Shown here: positions 8,603 through 17,143 of the stretch, one piece after another
How positions within the stretch are numbered: position 1 is the first letter of the stretch
Layout of the letters: every line of letters starts with the position of its first letter
Assembly (NCBI GenBank): GCA_007833815.1
Contig: CP033464.1
Coordinates: 4,582,001-4,646,000, forward strand
Origin: Brevibacillus laterosporus
GTDB lineage: Bacteria > Bacillota > Bacilli > Brevibacillales > Brevibacillaceae
Reading direction: 5' to 3'
DNA length: 64,000 nucleotides
The notes under the pieces: generated by a model
What the model saw: the letters and a program-made list of their open reading frames with translations, nothing else
Databases searched by the model: none
Told to the model about the DNA's origin: nothing
Made by a program: the position numbers and the translations under genes

Positions 8603-10576
8603 CGACTCAACCGGAATAAATTCGATTTTGTCTATCATTAACCAAAGTGGCCACCCATTTGCCGCACGTACAACACTATCAGCATATGATAATTCTAAAG
8701 TACACAGTGTTACTGTTCCATCACTTCCAAATATTGTTGGTACGTCTGCTTCTACATACTTAAAATGTTCAAATTTCGCTTTGTAATGATCCTGTTCCAG
8801 GTTACATGTTGATTTAAAAGATATTTTGGAACCCTGATTGTTATTTCCAGGTTGTTTAAACACAATACTATGATCATGATTAGCAGCATAATACATCCGA
8901 ATACGATATTTTCTGCTTGGTTGCTTGAAACTTTTTTGTATTATTGGCAACTTAATCTTCATATCAGTCTGTCCAATACCAGGTTGATTCGGAAATAACT
9001 TTACTGATGATAAAAGTACATTTCCTCCTGTAAAGTATGGACCTTCCTCAACGGATATACCACCTGCAGGACTATTATTATTTATAAGTTCACTAGCTTT
9101 CACAGCTGGAACTTGTGAGATTTGATAATTGTAATTTTCTTGTTCATCTTCTTCTGCATCTGTTACATAATTGCCTGTAGGGTCAACATTTGTATGGTTC
9201 CAGCCAAATATATATTTTTCATTGTCTAAGACGACCGAACTGAAAATACAGTCTGATAAATAATGACTATAGTTATTATAACTTATACTTGATTCCATCC
9301 CCTGTGGTATGGTGCTATACTGTATTGAATCGCCTTGACCAATATTATATTTCCACTCATTATTTCCTGTTCCCTTAAAAATCATTTCTCTAATATTTCT
9401 ACCCGCGTAACTTGTTGTTTTAACCTGATAAACATTCCTGTAGTCAAAATCTAAAGGTTTTTTATCAGCCGATACATACCCCTGTAAATCACCTGTAATA
9501 ATCTCATCATCCATTCTTTTATATTTGTTACAATGCCCCACCAGTAATGATGTCCCACCTATTTTATTTGTGTATAATTCTACTTCTTGTAACCTACGAA
9601 ATAGATTTCTGTCATATATAGATTTTCCATGATTTCCATTTATTTGATCTGTATAAATTGTTCTTGTCAAAAATTCCATTTTAACAGGCTTATTATATAG
9701 ACGTGCATCATACATTGGAAACATTGCAATTACATCTAATACTAAAATTGTCATAGTTCTTTGGTATACAAGTCCATTATTGTTTTCATCTGCATCTATT
9801 AAACCTTCGTTATACCAATGTGAACAATAATCAATATAGTCCTTTCTGTATTTTATAAATCTTTCGTAATTAAGCTCTCCAGGTGGGGCATCTTTAGCTA
9901 AATTCCAATAATCTGCATATAAAATCCCATCTCGTAGAAGTAGTAAATGCAGATTGGCTGCTTGTGCATAAGCCCCCAGCTGTGCTACTTCATACCCTTT
10001 CATAGAAAGGGCCTCCATAGCTCCTACACACGCATAATTAAAATTCCCCAAGCTAGCCTTTACATCAGCTATTGCTTTTGGATCGTGGGGATATCTTACC
10101 CAGTGATTAAAACTCAATTTATAATCATCATATTGAGCCTGTAATTCTTTAATTTTTACTTCTGTCAATGTTCGTACCAACTCAGATATTTTTTTATCAA
10201 TCAATTTTTCTGTTGCTTCCATAACTAGATCGAATGTATTATCTTGATCTGCAGGCCATAAAAGAGGGACTATAGAAGCTAGTACATAAGCTCCAGCAGA
10301 TATACCACCGACTATAAGAAGGCCGGGGCCGAGTGTAAACATACTTGCAACCGCAGCAACTATAGTGATTGCAGCTATAGTCGCACCTAACCAAGTAACT
10401 TCATACGGAACAAAATCTACAAGACTCGTATTATTAGACGTAGCTAGCCAATCTTTATAATTTGTATTTTGTAATTTTTGATTTGGATTATTTGCTAGCG
10501 GGTACCTATTTGAAATATGGGATGAATTTTGTGAATCATCTACTATCTCATACTTATTTTTGTCGTTTTTATTCAT
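8600..10576 (-). CDS. Three-domain Cry-like insecticidal delta-endotoxin
   Basis: The protein is 658 residues from the ATG at 10576, which has GGAGGT 7 bases upstream. Domain I is helical, with a hydrophobic segment near residues 70-115 and the block around AQAANLHLLLLRDGI. The junction block VYQRTMTILVLDVIAMFPMY marks the start of domain II. Domain III has RKYRIRMYYAANHD and ends with ANGWPLWLMIDKIEFIPVES, close to the canonical last conserved block. There is no long C-terminal crystallization extension, so it is of the short Cry type. Such toxins bind midgut receptors and form pores in insect cells. The Cry class cannot be named by eye. The stop codon lies inside the unit's boundary repeat. 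Confidence 0.9.
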   Translation of the reverse strand: MNKNDKNKYEIVDDSQNSSHISNRYPLANNPNQKLQNTNYKDWLATSNNTSLVDFVPYEVTWLGATIAAITIVAAVASMFTLGPGLLIVGGISAGAYVLASIVPLLWPADQDNTFDLVMEATEKLIDKKISELVRTLTEVKIKELQAQYDDYKLSFNHWVRYPHDPKAIADVKASLGNFNYACVGAMEALSMKGYEVAQLGAYAQAANLHLLLLRDGILYADYWNLAKDAPPGELNYERFIKYRKDYIDYCSHWYNEGLIDADENNNGLVYQRTMTILVLDVIAMFPMYDARLYNKPVKMEFLTRTIYTDQINGNHGKSIYDRNLFRRLQEVELYTNKIGGTSLLVGHCNKYKRMDDEIITGDLQGYVSADKKPLDFDYRNVYQVKTTSYAGRNIREMIFKGTGNNEWKYNIGQGDSIQYSTIPQGMESSISYNNYSHYLSDCIFSSVVLDNEKYIFGWNHTNVDPTGNYVTDAEEDEQENYNYQISQVPAVKASELINNNSPAGGISVEEGPYFTGGNVLLSSVKLFPNQPGIGQTDMKIKLPIIQKSFKQPSRKYRIRMYYAANHDHSIVFKQPGNNNQGSKISFKSTCNLEQDHYKAKFEHFKYVEADVPTIFGSDGTVTLCTLELSYADSVVRAANGWPLWLMIDKIEFIPVES

Positions 10577-10623
10577 GTTTTTACCTCCAATATTTACATC
10601 ATTTATTTCTTGCTCTCTGAACA

Positions 10624-10953
10624 CTCGTTACTTTAGTCGTGAGATGAAATAGTGCTTTTGTTGAAATCCCTTTTGGGATGGCAAGACAAAACATGGTATA
10701 ATATTCCTCTACAGATTGCTCATTGAAAACTGACCATATGGGGTTGTGGTGAGAAAGGCTTCACCACGTAAAATGTTCAAGCCACATTCGCCCTCTCTCA
10801 CTGAAAAGCGAAAACCAAGCAGTATGTGAAAGAGCAGGGTCCAACGTACAAGTTTTGCTATAACCGTAGGAACTACGGGGTTAGCCTGCTAATTCTCACT
10901 TCGTTGTAAGTGACAGCGCAGGAATCTCGTGGCTTTAGCCATGAGAGGTTCAA
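10624..10953 (+). mobile_element. TnpB-less IS200/IS605-type element
   Basis: The left end carries an imperfect hairpin (CTCGTTAC, loop TTTA, GTCGTGAG). The right end carries the characteristic CTCGTGGCTTTAGCCATGAG hairpin followed by AGGTTCAA. Neither tnpA nor tnpB is present in the ~330 bases, so it is a non-autonomous derivative mobilised in trans if at all. It lies between the cry leader (10982-11156) and the cry start codon. Confidence 0.6.
10735..10953 (+). ncRNA. Putative orphan omegaRNA-like transcript
   Basis: In IS200/IS605 elements the 3' end of tnpB and the right end encode the guide (omega) RNA, which ends near the TTCAA of the right end. This stretch has nested stems (GTAGGAACTAC; TTCTCACTTCGTTGTAAGTGA; the terminal hairpin) in that arrangement. 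A guide would come from the flank after 10953. A promoter-like TATAAT lies near 10695. It is only a structural resemblance. Confidence 0.4.
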
Positions 10954-10981
10954 AATAAGTCATATAGAGAGAAATTGATTC

Positions 10982-11156
10982 ACATCCTAAAATATTTATT
11001 CACTTCTAAATTGACTACCCAATTCAAGATGAGTCGTCTATCGTTTTTTCATAATATATCCCCCCTCCTCTACAAACAAAGTATATCTCTGAATCTTTCC
11101 GAAAAAAGCATACAAATTTTCCTCTATTGATGAAAAATAAGCGTAAAATAGTCCCC
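10982..11156 (-). promoter_or_regulatory. Unit-B leader, copy 2 of the shared 175-bp module
   Basis: The length equals that of copy 1 at 7299-7473. It keeps the boundary motif (11138-11156), the hairpin (one mismatch), an AGGAGGGGGG run and the MKKR-stop frame (11038-11052). The Shine-Dalgarno-like run lies about 480 bases before the cry start, or about 150 if the inserted element is ignored. Confidence 0.65.
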
Positions 11157-11188
11157 ACCTTGAGAAAGATAGGAACTATTTTACGCTT
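11139..11188. repeat. Boundary hairpin between toxin units B and C
   Basis: AAGCGTAAAATAGT (11139-11152) and ACTATTTTACGCTT (11175-11188) are perfectly inverted 14-bp arms with a 22-base spacer. On the minus strand the stem is followed by TATTTTTC, so it could also act as a terminator for unit C. Confidence 0.7.
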
Positions 11189-11189
11189 T

Positions 11190-11526
11190 AGACTTCCTAG
11201 AGGGATTTTGCGTGTATAAATGATTTAAGGCCCCATCTCGCCTACAAAATAGCCCACATAAGAACACAACCTTCGGTTCAGCAGAGCTGATATTGTTGGT
11301 TAAATAATTGAGATTGTTTAACAGTCCCACAAGCAATACATTGTATGTAAATGTAAGAGGTACTGTTAGGTTTCCCGATAGCAGCCGTTGCCTCAATAAA
11401 GGCTAATTTCCAGCCTCAAGATAATCTCCACCAAATAGAAGCGCATTGCACAAATGAAAAGCTACCGCCATAAAGACGATAGCCTGTGGGATGTAATCAT
11501 TTGGATTTTTACATCAGGACAAAAAA
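11190..11526 (-). pseudogene. Decayed transposase-like fragment
   Basis: There is no intact gene. Minus-strand frames contain short hydrophobic pieces such as DYIPQAIVFMAVAFHLCN and LLVGLLNNLNYLTNN that are interrupted by stops. The segment includes a diverged copy (11242-11287) of a repeat also found at 13069 and 35965. It is probably the tail of a degraded transposase of unknown family. Confidence 0.3.
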
Positions 11527-12945
11527 TTATGCTCTTTCTAATTTGAATTTTTGAGCCTTAATATATGGGCTATTCAAATCATGTTGTAGTTCTACTTTAA
11601 TATTTGTACCATTACCAGCATAACCACCATCTACATCCAATACGTATTTAGGATCTCGTTTATTTTTTATTATATAGGAATCTTCTTCTTCTAAATATTC
11701 TAGTATCCAATAATGTTCTTCTTTTTGTTGATTAGGTGTAGCAAAAACATTGTGAGCATCTGGAACATTCCAAGCTAAAACTAGATTTGATTCTTGGTTA
11801 TATTTTATTTGATAGGCTTTTTTACTTAGATCATATACAATTTCCCATTTTTGATGAACACTTGCACCTGGATAATTTTTCTCCCATAATACAACATTAT
11901 TATCAGGCATTTTATGTAAAGCCCCTGAATTATTTAAAGTAGTTACAATTTTAAAAACACCAGGAACAGAAACAGGTATTACAATGCTTTTTTCTAGTGT
12001 TCTCTCCCTCCAGTTATTGCTTCTTACTGAATATATATTTAATTTTGAGTTGAATTCTGTTTCAAAATGATGTTCTAAAATTAAATATGTTCTTTGTGAT
12101 GCACTACCTGATAAAAAAACAGGAATGTCACCAAAATATTGACTATAAGAACTGTTATTAGTATAATCCCCACAGTTAAAATGATAATGACCACAAAAAA
12201 CTGCCGCAACACCGTAATCTTTTAATAAATTTTTAAATCTTTGATTAGGTCCTCCAGCCCAACTATCTGGCTTATGAACATTTACAATAATGATTTTCCC
12301 AGCTGCCCTAGCAATGCGAAGTTGTTCTTCCAACCAATTCAAATTTTCAAACATTCTTACAGTATAACCAATAACTAAAGATTCTGATTTCATTGTAGGG
12401 AAATTATTTAACTGTATAGAATATATATGTCCAAAATCTACAGCATAACCAAAACTTCCTGATTCTATTGTAGTAGAAGAACCCATACCACTAATGAAAT
12501 CACTCTTAAAATCAAATTGAGATGACGGTAAATTATGACTTTTAACATGATTTATATACCTTTGCATAGATGCCCTAAAACAACTATCAAAAGCACATTG
12601 ACCTTTATTATTTTCAATGTCATGATTACCTAAACCAAAATAATAAGGTTTTTTTAATATCCTAAGTAAATCTCTCATTTTATCCCATTGTTGTTCTGGG
12701 CTCCATGGCGAATTATGTCCATAGGCAGTAATATCCCCATTTATAAGCACAGATGCATTTGATACAGTATCAGTATATGAATTAATATTTTGGTATTGTT
12801 CTCTTATCAATTCTTCAGAACGTCTTCTTTTAGTATCTGCATCTTCTGGACATGTAGGTGAGCTTGAACTATCTGAACAAGGAGTCCAAGGATATTGAGG
12901 ATCAGAAGTAATGACGAAAGATTGTATCAAATTGTTATTTTCCAT
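11527..12945 (-). CDS. Calcineurin-like metallophosphoesterase fused to a ricin-type lectin domain
   Basis: Residues 1-300 form a metallophosphoesterase domain. Visible metal-site motifs are SDPQYP, INGDITAYGH, LGNHDIE, IVNVHKPD and CGHYHFN. Residues ~325-472 look like a beta-trefoil carbohydrate-binding domain, with VHQKWEIVYD (a QxW motif), YQIKYNQESNLVLAW and YVLDVDGG. There is no signal peptide. GAGGAG precedes the ATG. The phosphoesterase-plus-lectin layout and its place in a toxin unit suggest an exported or crystal-associated accessory virulence protein. The substrate cannot be told. Confidence 0.85.
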   Translation of the reverse strand: MENNNLIQSFVITSDPQYPWTPCSDSSSSPTCPEDADTKRRRSEELIREQYQNINSYTDTVSNASVLINGDITAYGHNSPWSPEQQWDKMRDLLRILKKPYYFGLGNHDIENNKGQCAFDSCFRASMQRYINHVKSHNLPSSQFDFKSDFISGMGSSTTIESGSFGYAVDFGHIYSIQLNNFPTMKSESLVIGYTVRMFENLNWLEEQLRIARAAGKIIIVNVHKPDSWAGGPNQRFKNLLKDYGVAAVFCGHYHFNCGDYTNNSSYSQYFGDIPVFLSGSASQRTYLILEHHFETEFNSKLNIYSVRSNNWRERTLEKSIVIPVSVPGVFKIVTTLNNSGALHKMPDNNVVLWEKNYPGASVHQKWEIVYDLSKKAYQIKYNQESNLVLAWNVPDAHNVFATPNQQKEEHYWILEYLEEEDSYIIKNKRDPKYVLDVDGGYAGNGTNIKVELQHDLNSPYIKAQKFKLERA

Positions 12946-13061
12946 TGTTGTTTCTCCTCTTTTCTGGTTGATTTTTTACAACTTAAGTGTACCTAAGACT
13001 CTTCTTAAAAAAGCATACAAATTTTCATCTATTGATGAAAAATAAGCGTAAAATAGTCCCC
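12946..13061 (-). promoter_or_regulatory. Unit-C leader with shared hairpin and boundary motif
   Basis: The motif TAAGCGTAAAATAGTCCCC (13043-13061) and the TTTTCATC..GATGAAAA hairpin (13022-13041) are the same as upstream of units A and B. The rest of the 175-bp module, including the G-rich run and MKKR frame, is missing. Confidence 0.55.
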
Positions 13062-13068
13062 ATCTCAC

Positions 13069-13115
13069 CTACAAAGTAGCCCACGTAGGAACGCAAGCCT
13101 TCGGATCGACAGAGC
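13069..13115. repeat. 47-bp dispersed repeat, copy at the toxin island
   Basis: The repeat starts CTACAAAGTAGCCCACG and ends GGATCGACAGAGC. It recurs at 35965-36011 with one base difference, and as a diverged form at 11242-11287. It is probably an IS remnant. Confidence 0.6.
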
Positions 13116-13280
13116 TGATATATTTAAAGTGATTAATAAATTGTTTAAATAGCTAATGCTTGGTTGCGAAATTTCATGAAAATAAGCAAAATGGTTGCAG
13201 AGATGATTGTCAAGAAAAAATGAAAACCCTCCCGATTAATGGTCATAATCCTGTCAAGTAGACTGCCTAAAAACCCATTG

Positions 13281-13497
13281 TTACACGGCGATCGTTTCCC
13301 GATACTCAATCGGTGAGCGGTCGCCAAGTTTTTTCTGAAAACGACTCTGATTATAAAAGGCTATATATGTTTCAACCGTTTGATTTAATTCCTCAAGTGA
13401 TTTTGGAGAGCATCGATACATCATTTCTGTCTTCAGATGAGAAAAGAATGACTCGATACAGGCATTATCTAGCCAATTTCCCCGTCTGGAATGACTT
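13281..13497 (-). pseudogene. IS3-family transposase orfB, C-terminal fragment
   Basis: Reading minus, the fragment gives HSRRGNWLDNACIESFFSHL, then LEELNQTVETYIAFYNQSRF and SPIEYRETIAV before a TAA. This is the end of an IS3 orfB, including the catalytic glutamate. It is a different lineage from the 7.5-8.5 kb copy. It stops abruptly at about 13497, where the serine hydrolase gene begins. Confidence 0.8.
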
Positions 13498-13519
13498 CCT
13501 TTATCTGGAGGTTAGAAGA

Positions 13520-14131
13520 ATGACTACAATTGAAACTGCTCTGGTCAGTACCTTACAAACAAAGCTCGAGAAAATGATGGCGGATTTACATGTTCCAGGA
13601 GCTGCCATAGCGATTGTAAAAGATGGAAATATCATTGTTTCAAAAGGTTTTGGGTATCGTAATTTAGAAAAGAAAGAACCTGTTACTCCCCAAACACGGT
13701 TTGCAATCGGTTCTACCACAAAAGCATTTGGTACATTTTCTTTAAGCCTTTTAGAACAGCAAAAAAAGTTCGATTGGGATACTCCAGTTCAATCTTATAT
13801 TCCTTATTTCTCTTTATCCGTTATAGTTGCTAATGCGCAAATTACTACTCGTGATTTAGCTTCTCATCGTTCTGGTATTGGTCGGCACGACTTGCTATGG
13901 TACATTCATTCGTTAAGTCGAAAAGAGGTCGTTGAAAAAATCAAATATTTACCACGTGAATCACTGTTTCGTGCTAGTTATTTATATAACAATTTAATGT
14001 ATGCAACGATTAGCTCTACTGTGGAGAGTATTACCCATCAGACATGGGAACAATACGTTGCAGAACATATTTTACAACCACTTCAAATGGAACAGACAAA
14101 TTTTTCTGTCATAGATTCACAAAATAAATAA
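13520..14131 (+). CDS. Beta-lactamase-family serine hydrolase, C-terminally truncated
   Basis: The ATG at 13520 has GGAGGT 6 bases upstream. The 203-residue product has the class C/penicillin-binding fold start (LHVPGAAIAIVKDG), the SxxK nucleophile motif STTK in IGSTTKAFGT, and the YxN motif in YNNLMYATI. Family members usually run to 350-500 residues and include a third motif (HxG or KTG), which is absent here. A C-terminal deletion is therefore likely, and activity is doubtful. Its 5' side abuts an IS3 fragment. Confidence 0.75.
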   Translation: MTTIETALVSTLQTKLEKMMADLHVPGAAIAIVKDGNIIVSKGFGYRNLEKKEPVTPQTRFAIGSTTKAFGTFSLSLLEQQKKFDWDTPVQSYIPYFSLSVIVANAQITTRDLASHRSGIGRHDLLWYIHSLSRKEVVEKIKYLPRESLFRASYLYNNLMYATISSTVESITHQTWEQYVAEHILQPLQMEQTNFSVIDSQNK

Positions 14132-14152
14132 AGAACTTCAATCTATCCCCTG

Positions 14153-14183
14153 AAAAAAGAGCACCACATGGGCGCTCTTTTTT
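14153..14183 (+). terminator. Terminator after the truncated serine hydrolase
   Basis: AAAAAAGAGC and GCTCTTTTTT flank a short loop. Confidence 0.7.
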
Positions 14184-14353
14184 CATAAATAATTTTTTCA
14201 AAGTGATTCACAAACATACCTTGTTTCTTTTCGTTCAACACTATCTCCGGCTGAAACCACGTTAATTTCAGAAATTCGAAGTTTTTATGCCCTTCTAAAA
14301 CAATATATATACGCTCTAACATTTAACCTAGGAATCCCAACGCTGTTACACAT

Positions 14354-14382
14354 AAAAAAAGAGCAGAAAAAATGCTCTTTTT
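14354..14382 (-). terminator. Terminator after the DUF6506 gene
   Basis: AAAAAGAGCA and TGCTCTTTTTTT (minus strand) flank a T-rich loop just past the stop codon. Confidence 0.7.
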
Positions 14383-14391
14383 CATTATTCA

Positions 14392-14715
14392 CTATTTATC
14401 TGAATTATCCGGCGCGAGCAAATCTAGCATTGGTTTTCGCGCTTCAGGTCCATATGCAACACTTCCTACAGGAACAGCATTATTTATAGCTTCGCTTACT
14501 TTAGCAATCCATATAGGTCCAAATCCTCCACATAATTCAATCATTTGAACTCCATTTTTCACAAGTTGCTGTGCAATTTGTATTACACGTTCTTTTTCTT
14601 CAAAATCAATCCCAATAGCAGTAAATTTACACTCTTCATTTTGGGTGGTCGTTGTGTTTTTTTCTGGACTAAATTTTGGAGATAAATATATATACGCCCA
14701 GTTGTGAAGTGCCAT
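14392..14715 (-). CDS. DUF6506 family protein
   Basis: The 107-residue product has the pattern I recall for DUF6506: WAYIYLSP at the start, a central IELCGGFGPIWIAKV, and VPVGSVAYGPEARKPML near the end. The function is unknown. GGAGG lies 7 bases before the ATG, and a terminator follows. It stands alone, with unrelated debris on both sides. Confidence 0.75.
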   Translation of the reverse strand: MALHNWAYIYLSPKFSPEKNTTTTQNEECKFTAIGIDFEEKERVIQIAQQLVKNGVQMIELCGGFGPIWIAKVSEAINNAVPVGSVAYGPEARKPMLDLLAPDNSDK

Positions 14716-14898
14716 AAAGTCATTCCTCCAATAAAAATTTACACATTTTTTTACATAGATATTGTAGATGAAAAAATAAGTAATGGCAAATAAGCTGGGC
14801 AGGTGTCAAAGAGACTGCTTCTGTTCCACCTATTACAAATAAACCAACTAAAACATCGCCATACCTCTAATTCTTTCGTCAAAAATGTCTAGTTCCTA

Positions 14899-15105
14899 AT
14901 GGTTTGCTTTCTATTTCAACCTCTGAGCATGGGGAAGGGGCTAGCCGCTGATTCCATGCAAGCTAGCACTTCTCAGGCTGAAGTTAAAAAGAATGAGATT
15001 TATGCCAAGTACATTGAAAAAGAATACAAATCTGTGGTGTTATTTGGCACATTGGTGGATGCCATTTCCAACATGAAAAAACGTTATCATTACCCTAAAA
15101 AATAA
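14899..15105 (+). CDS. Short hypothetical protein, possibly a fragment
   Basis: A 68-residue frame includes AEVKKNEIYAKYIEKEYKS and LVDAISNMKKRYHYPKK. There is no convincing ribosome site, and the first ~18 residues look unnatural. It may be the 3' end of a larger lost gene. I do not recognise it. Confidence 0.35.
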   Translation: MVCFLFQPLSMGKGLAADSMQASTSQAEVKKNEIYAKYIEKEYKSVVLFGTLVDAISNMKKRYHYPKK

Positions 15106-15130
15106 AATTACACCATACTAAGGATTAACT

Positions 15131-15220
15131 ATGTTAGATATGATAATCTGCTTACTTATACTAGCCTCATGTATATACGCTTTGTTTAAGGTATGGGGAA
15201 ATAAAAAGGAAGAGGAATAG
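15131..15220 (+). CDS. 29-residue single-pass membrane peptide
   Basis: The frame reads MLDMIICLLILASCIYALFK followed by a charged tail VWGNKKEEE. A weak AAGGA lies 8-9 bases upstream. It resembles small membrane peptides of KdpF type in size only. It may be co-transcribed with the preceding short frame. Confidence 0.4.
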   Translation: MLDMIICLLILASCIYALFKVWGNKKEEE

Positions 15221-15416
15221 GATATAACCATTCAATATCATGCAGGGGTATCTACACAATTGCTCATGAAGGGATAGCACCATAGCGGTACCCCCTAATA
15301 GGACAAAAGAAGGTTGCTACCATAGATTAGAAAAGGAGTTGTCTATAAAAAGACGAACATATCTCTTTAATGCTTTCTTCACACTAAGATGGCTCACGAA
15401 TGGAGTTGATTATAAA

Positions 15417-15788
15417 GTGTCCCAGAATATTGAAACAGTAGATGCATACATTGCAAATGCTCCCAAAGACCGACGAGATGATTTAAACAAACTTCGTACT
15501 CTGTTAGTTCAGGAAGCGCCTAATGCAAAAGAACTGGTAAAATACAAGATGCCCTATTATGAACTAAATGGGCAACTTTTTGCATTCGCATCACAAAAAC
15601 AGTATATTAGCCTGTATATCTTAAACACACCTGTATTGCAAAGAAACATAAAACTGTTACATTCTCTCAAAGTAGGTAAGGGGTGTATTCGTTTTAATTC
15701 ATTTGATCAACTCCCTATTACAGCGATCAAAAAGATTCTGAGCGAATCTGTACAAGCTAATTTAGAACAATATAATGATCACTGTTAA
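15417..15788 (+). CDS. DUF1801 / YdhG-type protein
   Basis: From the GTG at 15417 (GGAG 11 bases upstream) the product is 123 residues. It shows the family signature: TVDAYIANAPKDRRDDLNKL at the start, AKELVKYKMPYYELNGQLFA in the middle, and GKGCIRF towards the end. Members have been called iron-chaperone or frataxin-like proteins, but the function is not firmly known. A TTG 26 codons upstream would add residues that do not fit the family. Confidence 0.75.
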   Translation: MSQNIETVDAYIANAPKDRRDDLNKLRTLLVQEAPNAKELVKYKMPYYELNGQLFAFASQKQYISLYILNTPVLQRNIKLLHSLKVGKGCIRFNSFDQLPITAIKKILSESVQANLEQYNDHC

Positions 15789-15909
15789 GTAAATTTATTA
15801 TTAAATGCCTATCTTGGACAATTAGGCATTGTACAGGCAGTTACATTGCCGAAGAGGAGAGAATAAAATCGGTGAATCAGAAATGGCGAATATAACAGGA
15901 GGGTTTTTT

Positions 15910-16139
15910 ATGGTCTCAGAACAAGATTTTAAGAAAAGAGTACATGAAGTTGTTACCCAGAAGCGATTATGTTCAATTATGAATAACACTAAGTGGGAAA
16001 ACTTATCCCTCCTGAATTGATTGACATAACTGAGAGTTTCCGTCTAATTTTACAAAAGCTTAGAATCCCTTATAAAGAAGAAAACAATGCATTTTTTATT
16101 TATGGATATATTTCTAATACAGACTTAAAAATGTACTAG
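15910..16139 (+). pseudogene. Frameshifted small protein, DUF6678-like
   Basis: A strong AGGAGGG precedes the ATG. The first frame ends after SIMNNTKWENLSLLN. The next frame carries on with LIPPELIDITESFRLILQKL and ends at NTDLKMY. A single indel near 16000 joins them into one ~75-residue protein. The MNNTKW motif recalls DUF6678, but that link is tentative. Confidence 0.45.
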
Positions 16140-16140
16140 C

Positions 16141-16700
16141 CGTCGTTCCTAAAACAGCAAAGACGCTGGAAGCCCCGAACTCTTTTAAACTCACGACTTC
16201 TTTCCCCTATCTATGGAGCAAAAATAAAGAGAGCCGCATATACGACTCCCCATGAAAAAACGCCTCTCCGAATGGAAAAGGCTCTAAAAATCTATTCCTG
16301 TGATTTGTTTGTATTCTTCATGTAATCTCCAAATCAGTATCGTCTGTCCTTACTGCTCTACGCGGTTTTTCAGCAGTAAACCAATTGCATCTATACGCGA
16401 GTGACCAAAATCGCACTATTGGCTGCCTCCTTTCAATTGGATGATGTCGAGTCTCAAAAGGGCTAACTCTTCACCAAGCGTTCTAATGGCATTTGCGCTT
16501 CTTTTTTCTCCTGCTCGATCATGGATAACGCTTTAGGCTTTTTGAGAATCAATCGAATGCACCTCCAAATCCTCGTACAATAACAGGTTCAGTTGCCGAA
16601 CCTTTGACAAAAGTAAACTGTAAGCTAACGCCCCATTTGTGTGGGTCTATTTGGCTAAATGCCGTTTTTAAATCTGAAAATGCGTTTACCTTTTAAAAAT
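16141..16700 (-). pseudogene. Decayed phage tail module (XkdX-like and neighbours)
   Basis: Over 500 bases hold no intact gene. Minus-strand frames give WGVSLQFTFVKGSATEPVIV (about 16600), then IRTLGEELALLRLDIIQLKG with GGAGG after it. Next comes a short WSLAYRCNWFTAEK..EEYKQITGI protein of XkdX type. All are interrupted. This is the order of a PBSX-like tail end, so it is probably prophage residue. Confidence 0.4.
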
Positions 16701-17086
16701 AGTATTAGATTAATCAATCCTCTTACAGAAAAAGCCAGTCGAAACACGAAAATAAAGTGTTAGACAGAAGTCCTTGTAATCATACAACTTTTTCTGGGAC
16801 CATGATAAAAGAGGATAGACTTGTCATTTCGTAAGATAGGGCTTGCGCTTAATGTCGGTAGATACTATAAGGAGGGTGAATGCGATCGACTCTGCAAGAA
16901 ATTTCCAATTGCATTCTGCACGACTTCATGGTTTGACCTTAAGTATTCCAGATCATTTAAAGTAATATATTCAATCTTATCTCGCTTATTTCCTACCATT
17001 TTGTTCCACCATTCTGCCACTTACCTTAAAGATGTCTTTTTACCATTTATAGAATTTAATCGTAAATGCATTCTAGAGTGTATTGA

Positions 17087-17119
17087 TTGTGTGCATACTG
17101 TGTATTATTATAATATACA
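17087..17119 (+). promoter_or_regulatory. Promoter and probable self-operator of the GntR-ABC operon
   Basis: TTGTGT (17087) and TATAAT (17109-17114) are 16 bases apart. The -10 lies inside a near-palindrome, TGTAT..ATACA (17101-17119), a plausible GntR/YtrA-type operator. Confidence 0.5.
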
Positions 17120-17143
17120 GTTAGAATAACGAGGGGTACAATC

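Noticed and set aside
890-13061. Neurotoxin or NTNH gene in the orfX island
   Set aside because: No HExxH zinc-protease frame or long NTNH-like frame is present in the window.
16821-17129. 102-residue plus-strand frame before the GntR gene
   Set aside because: No ribosome site, and it covers the operon promoter.
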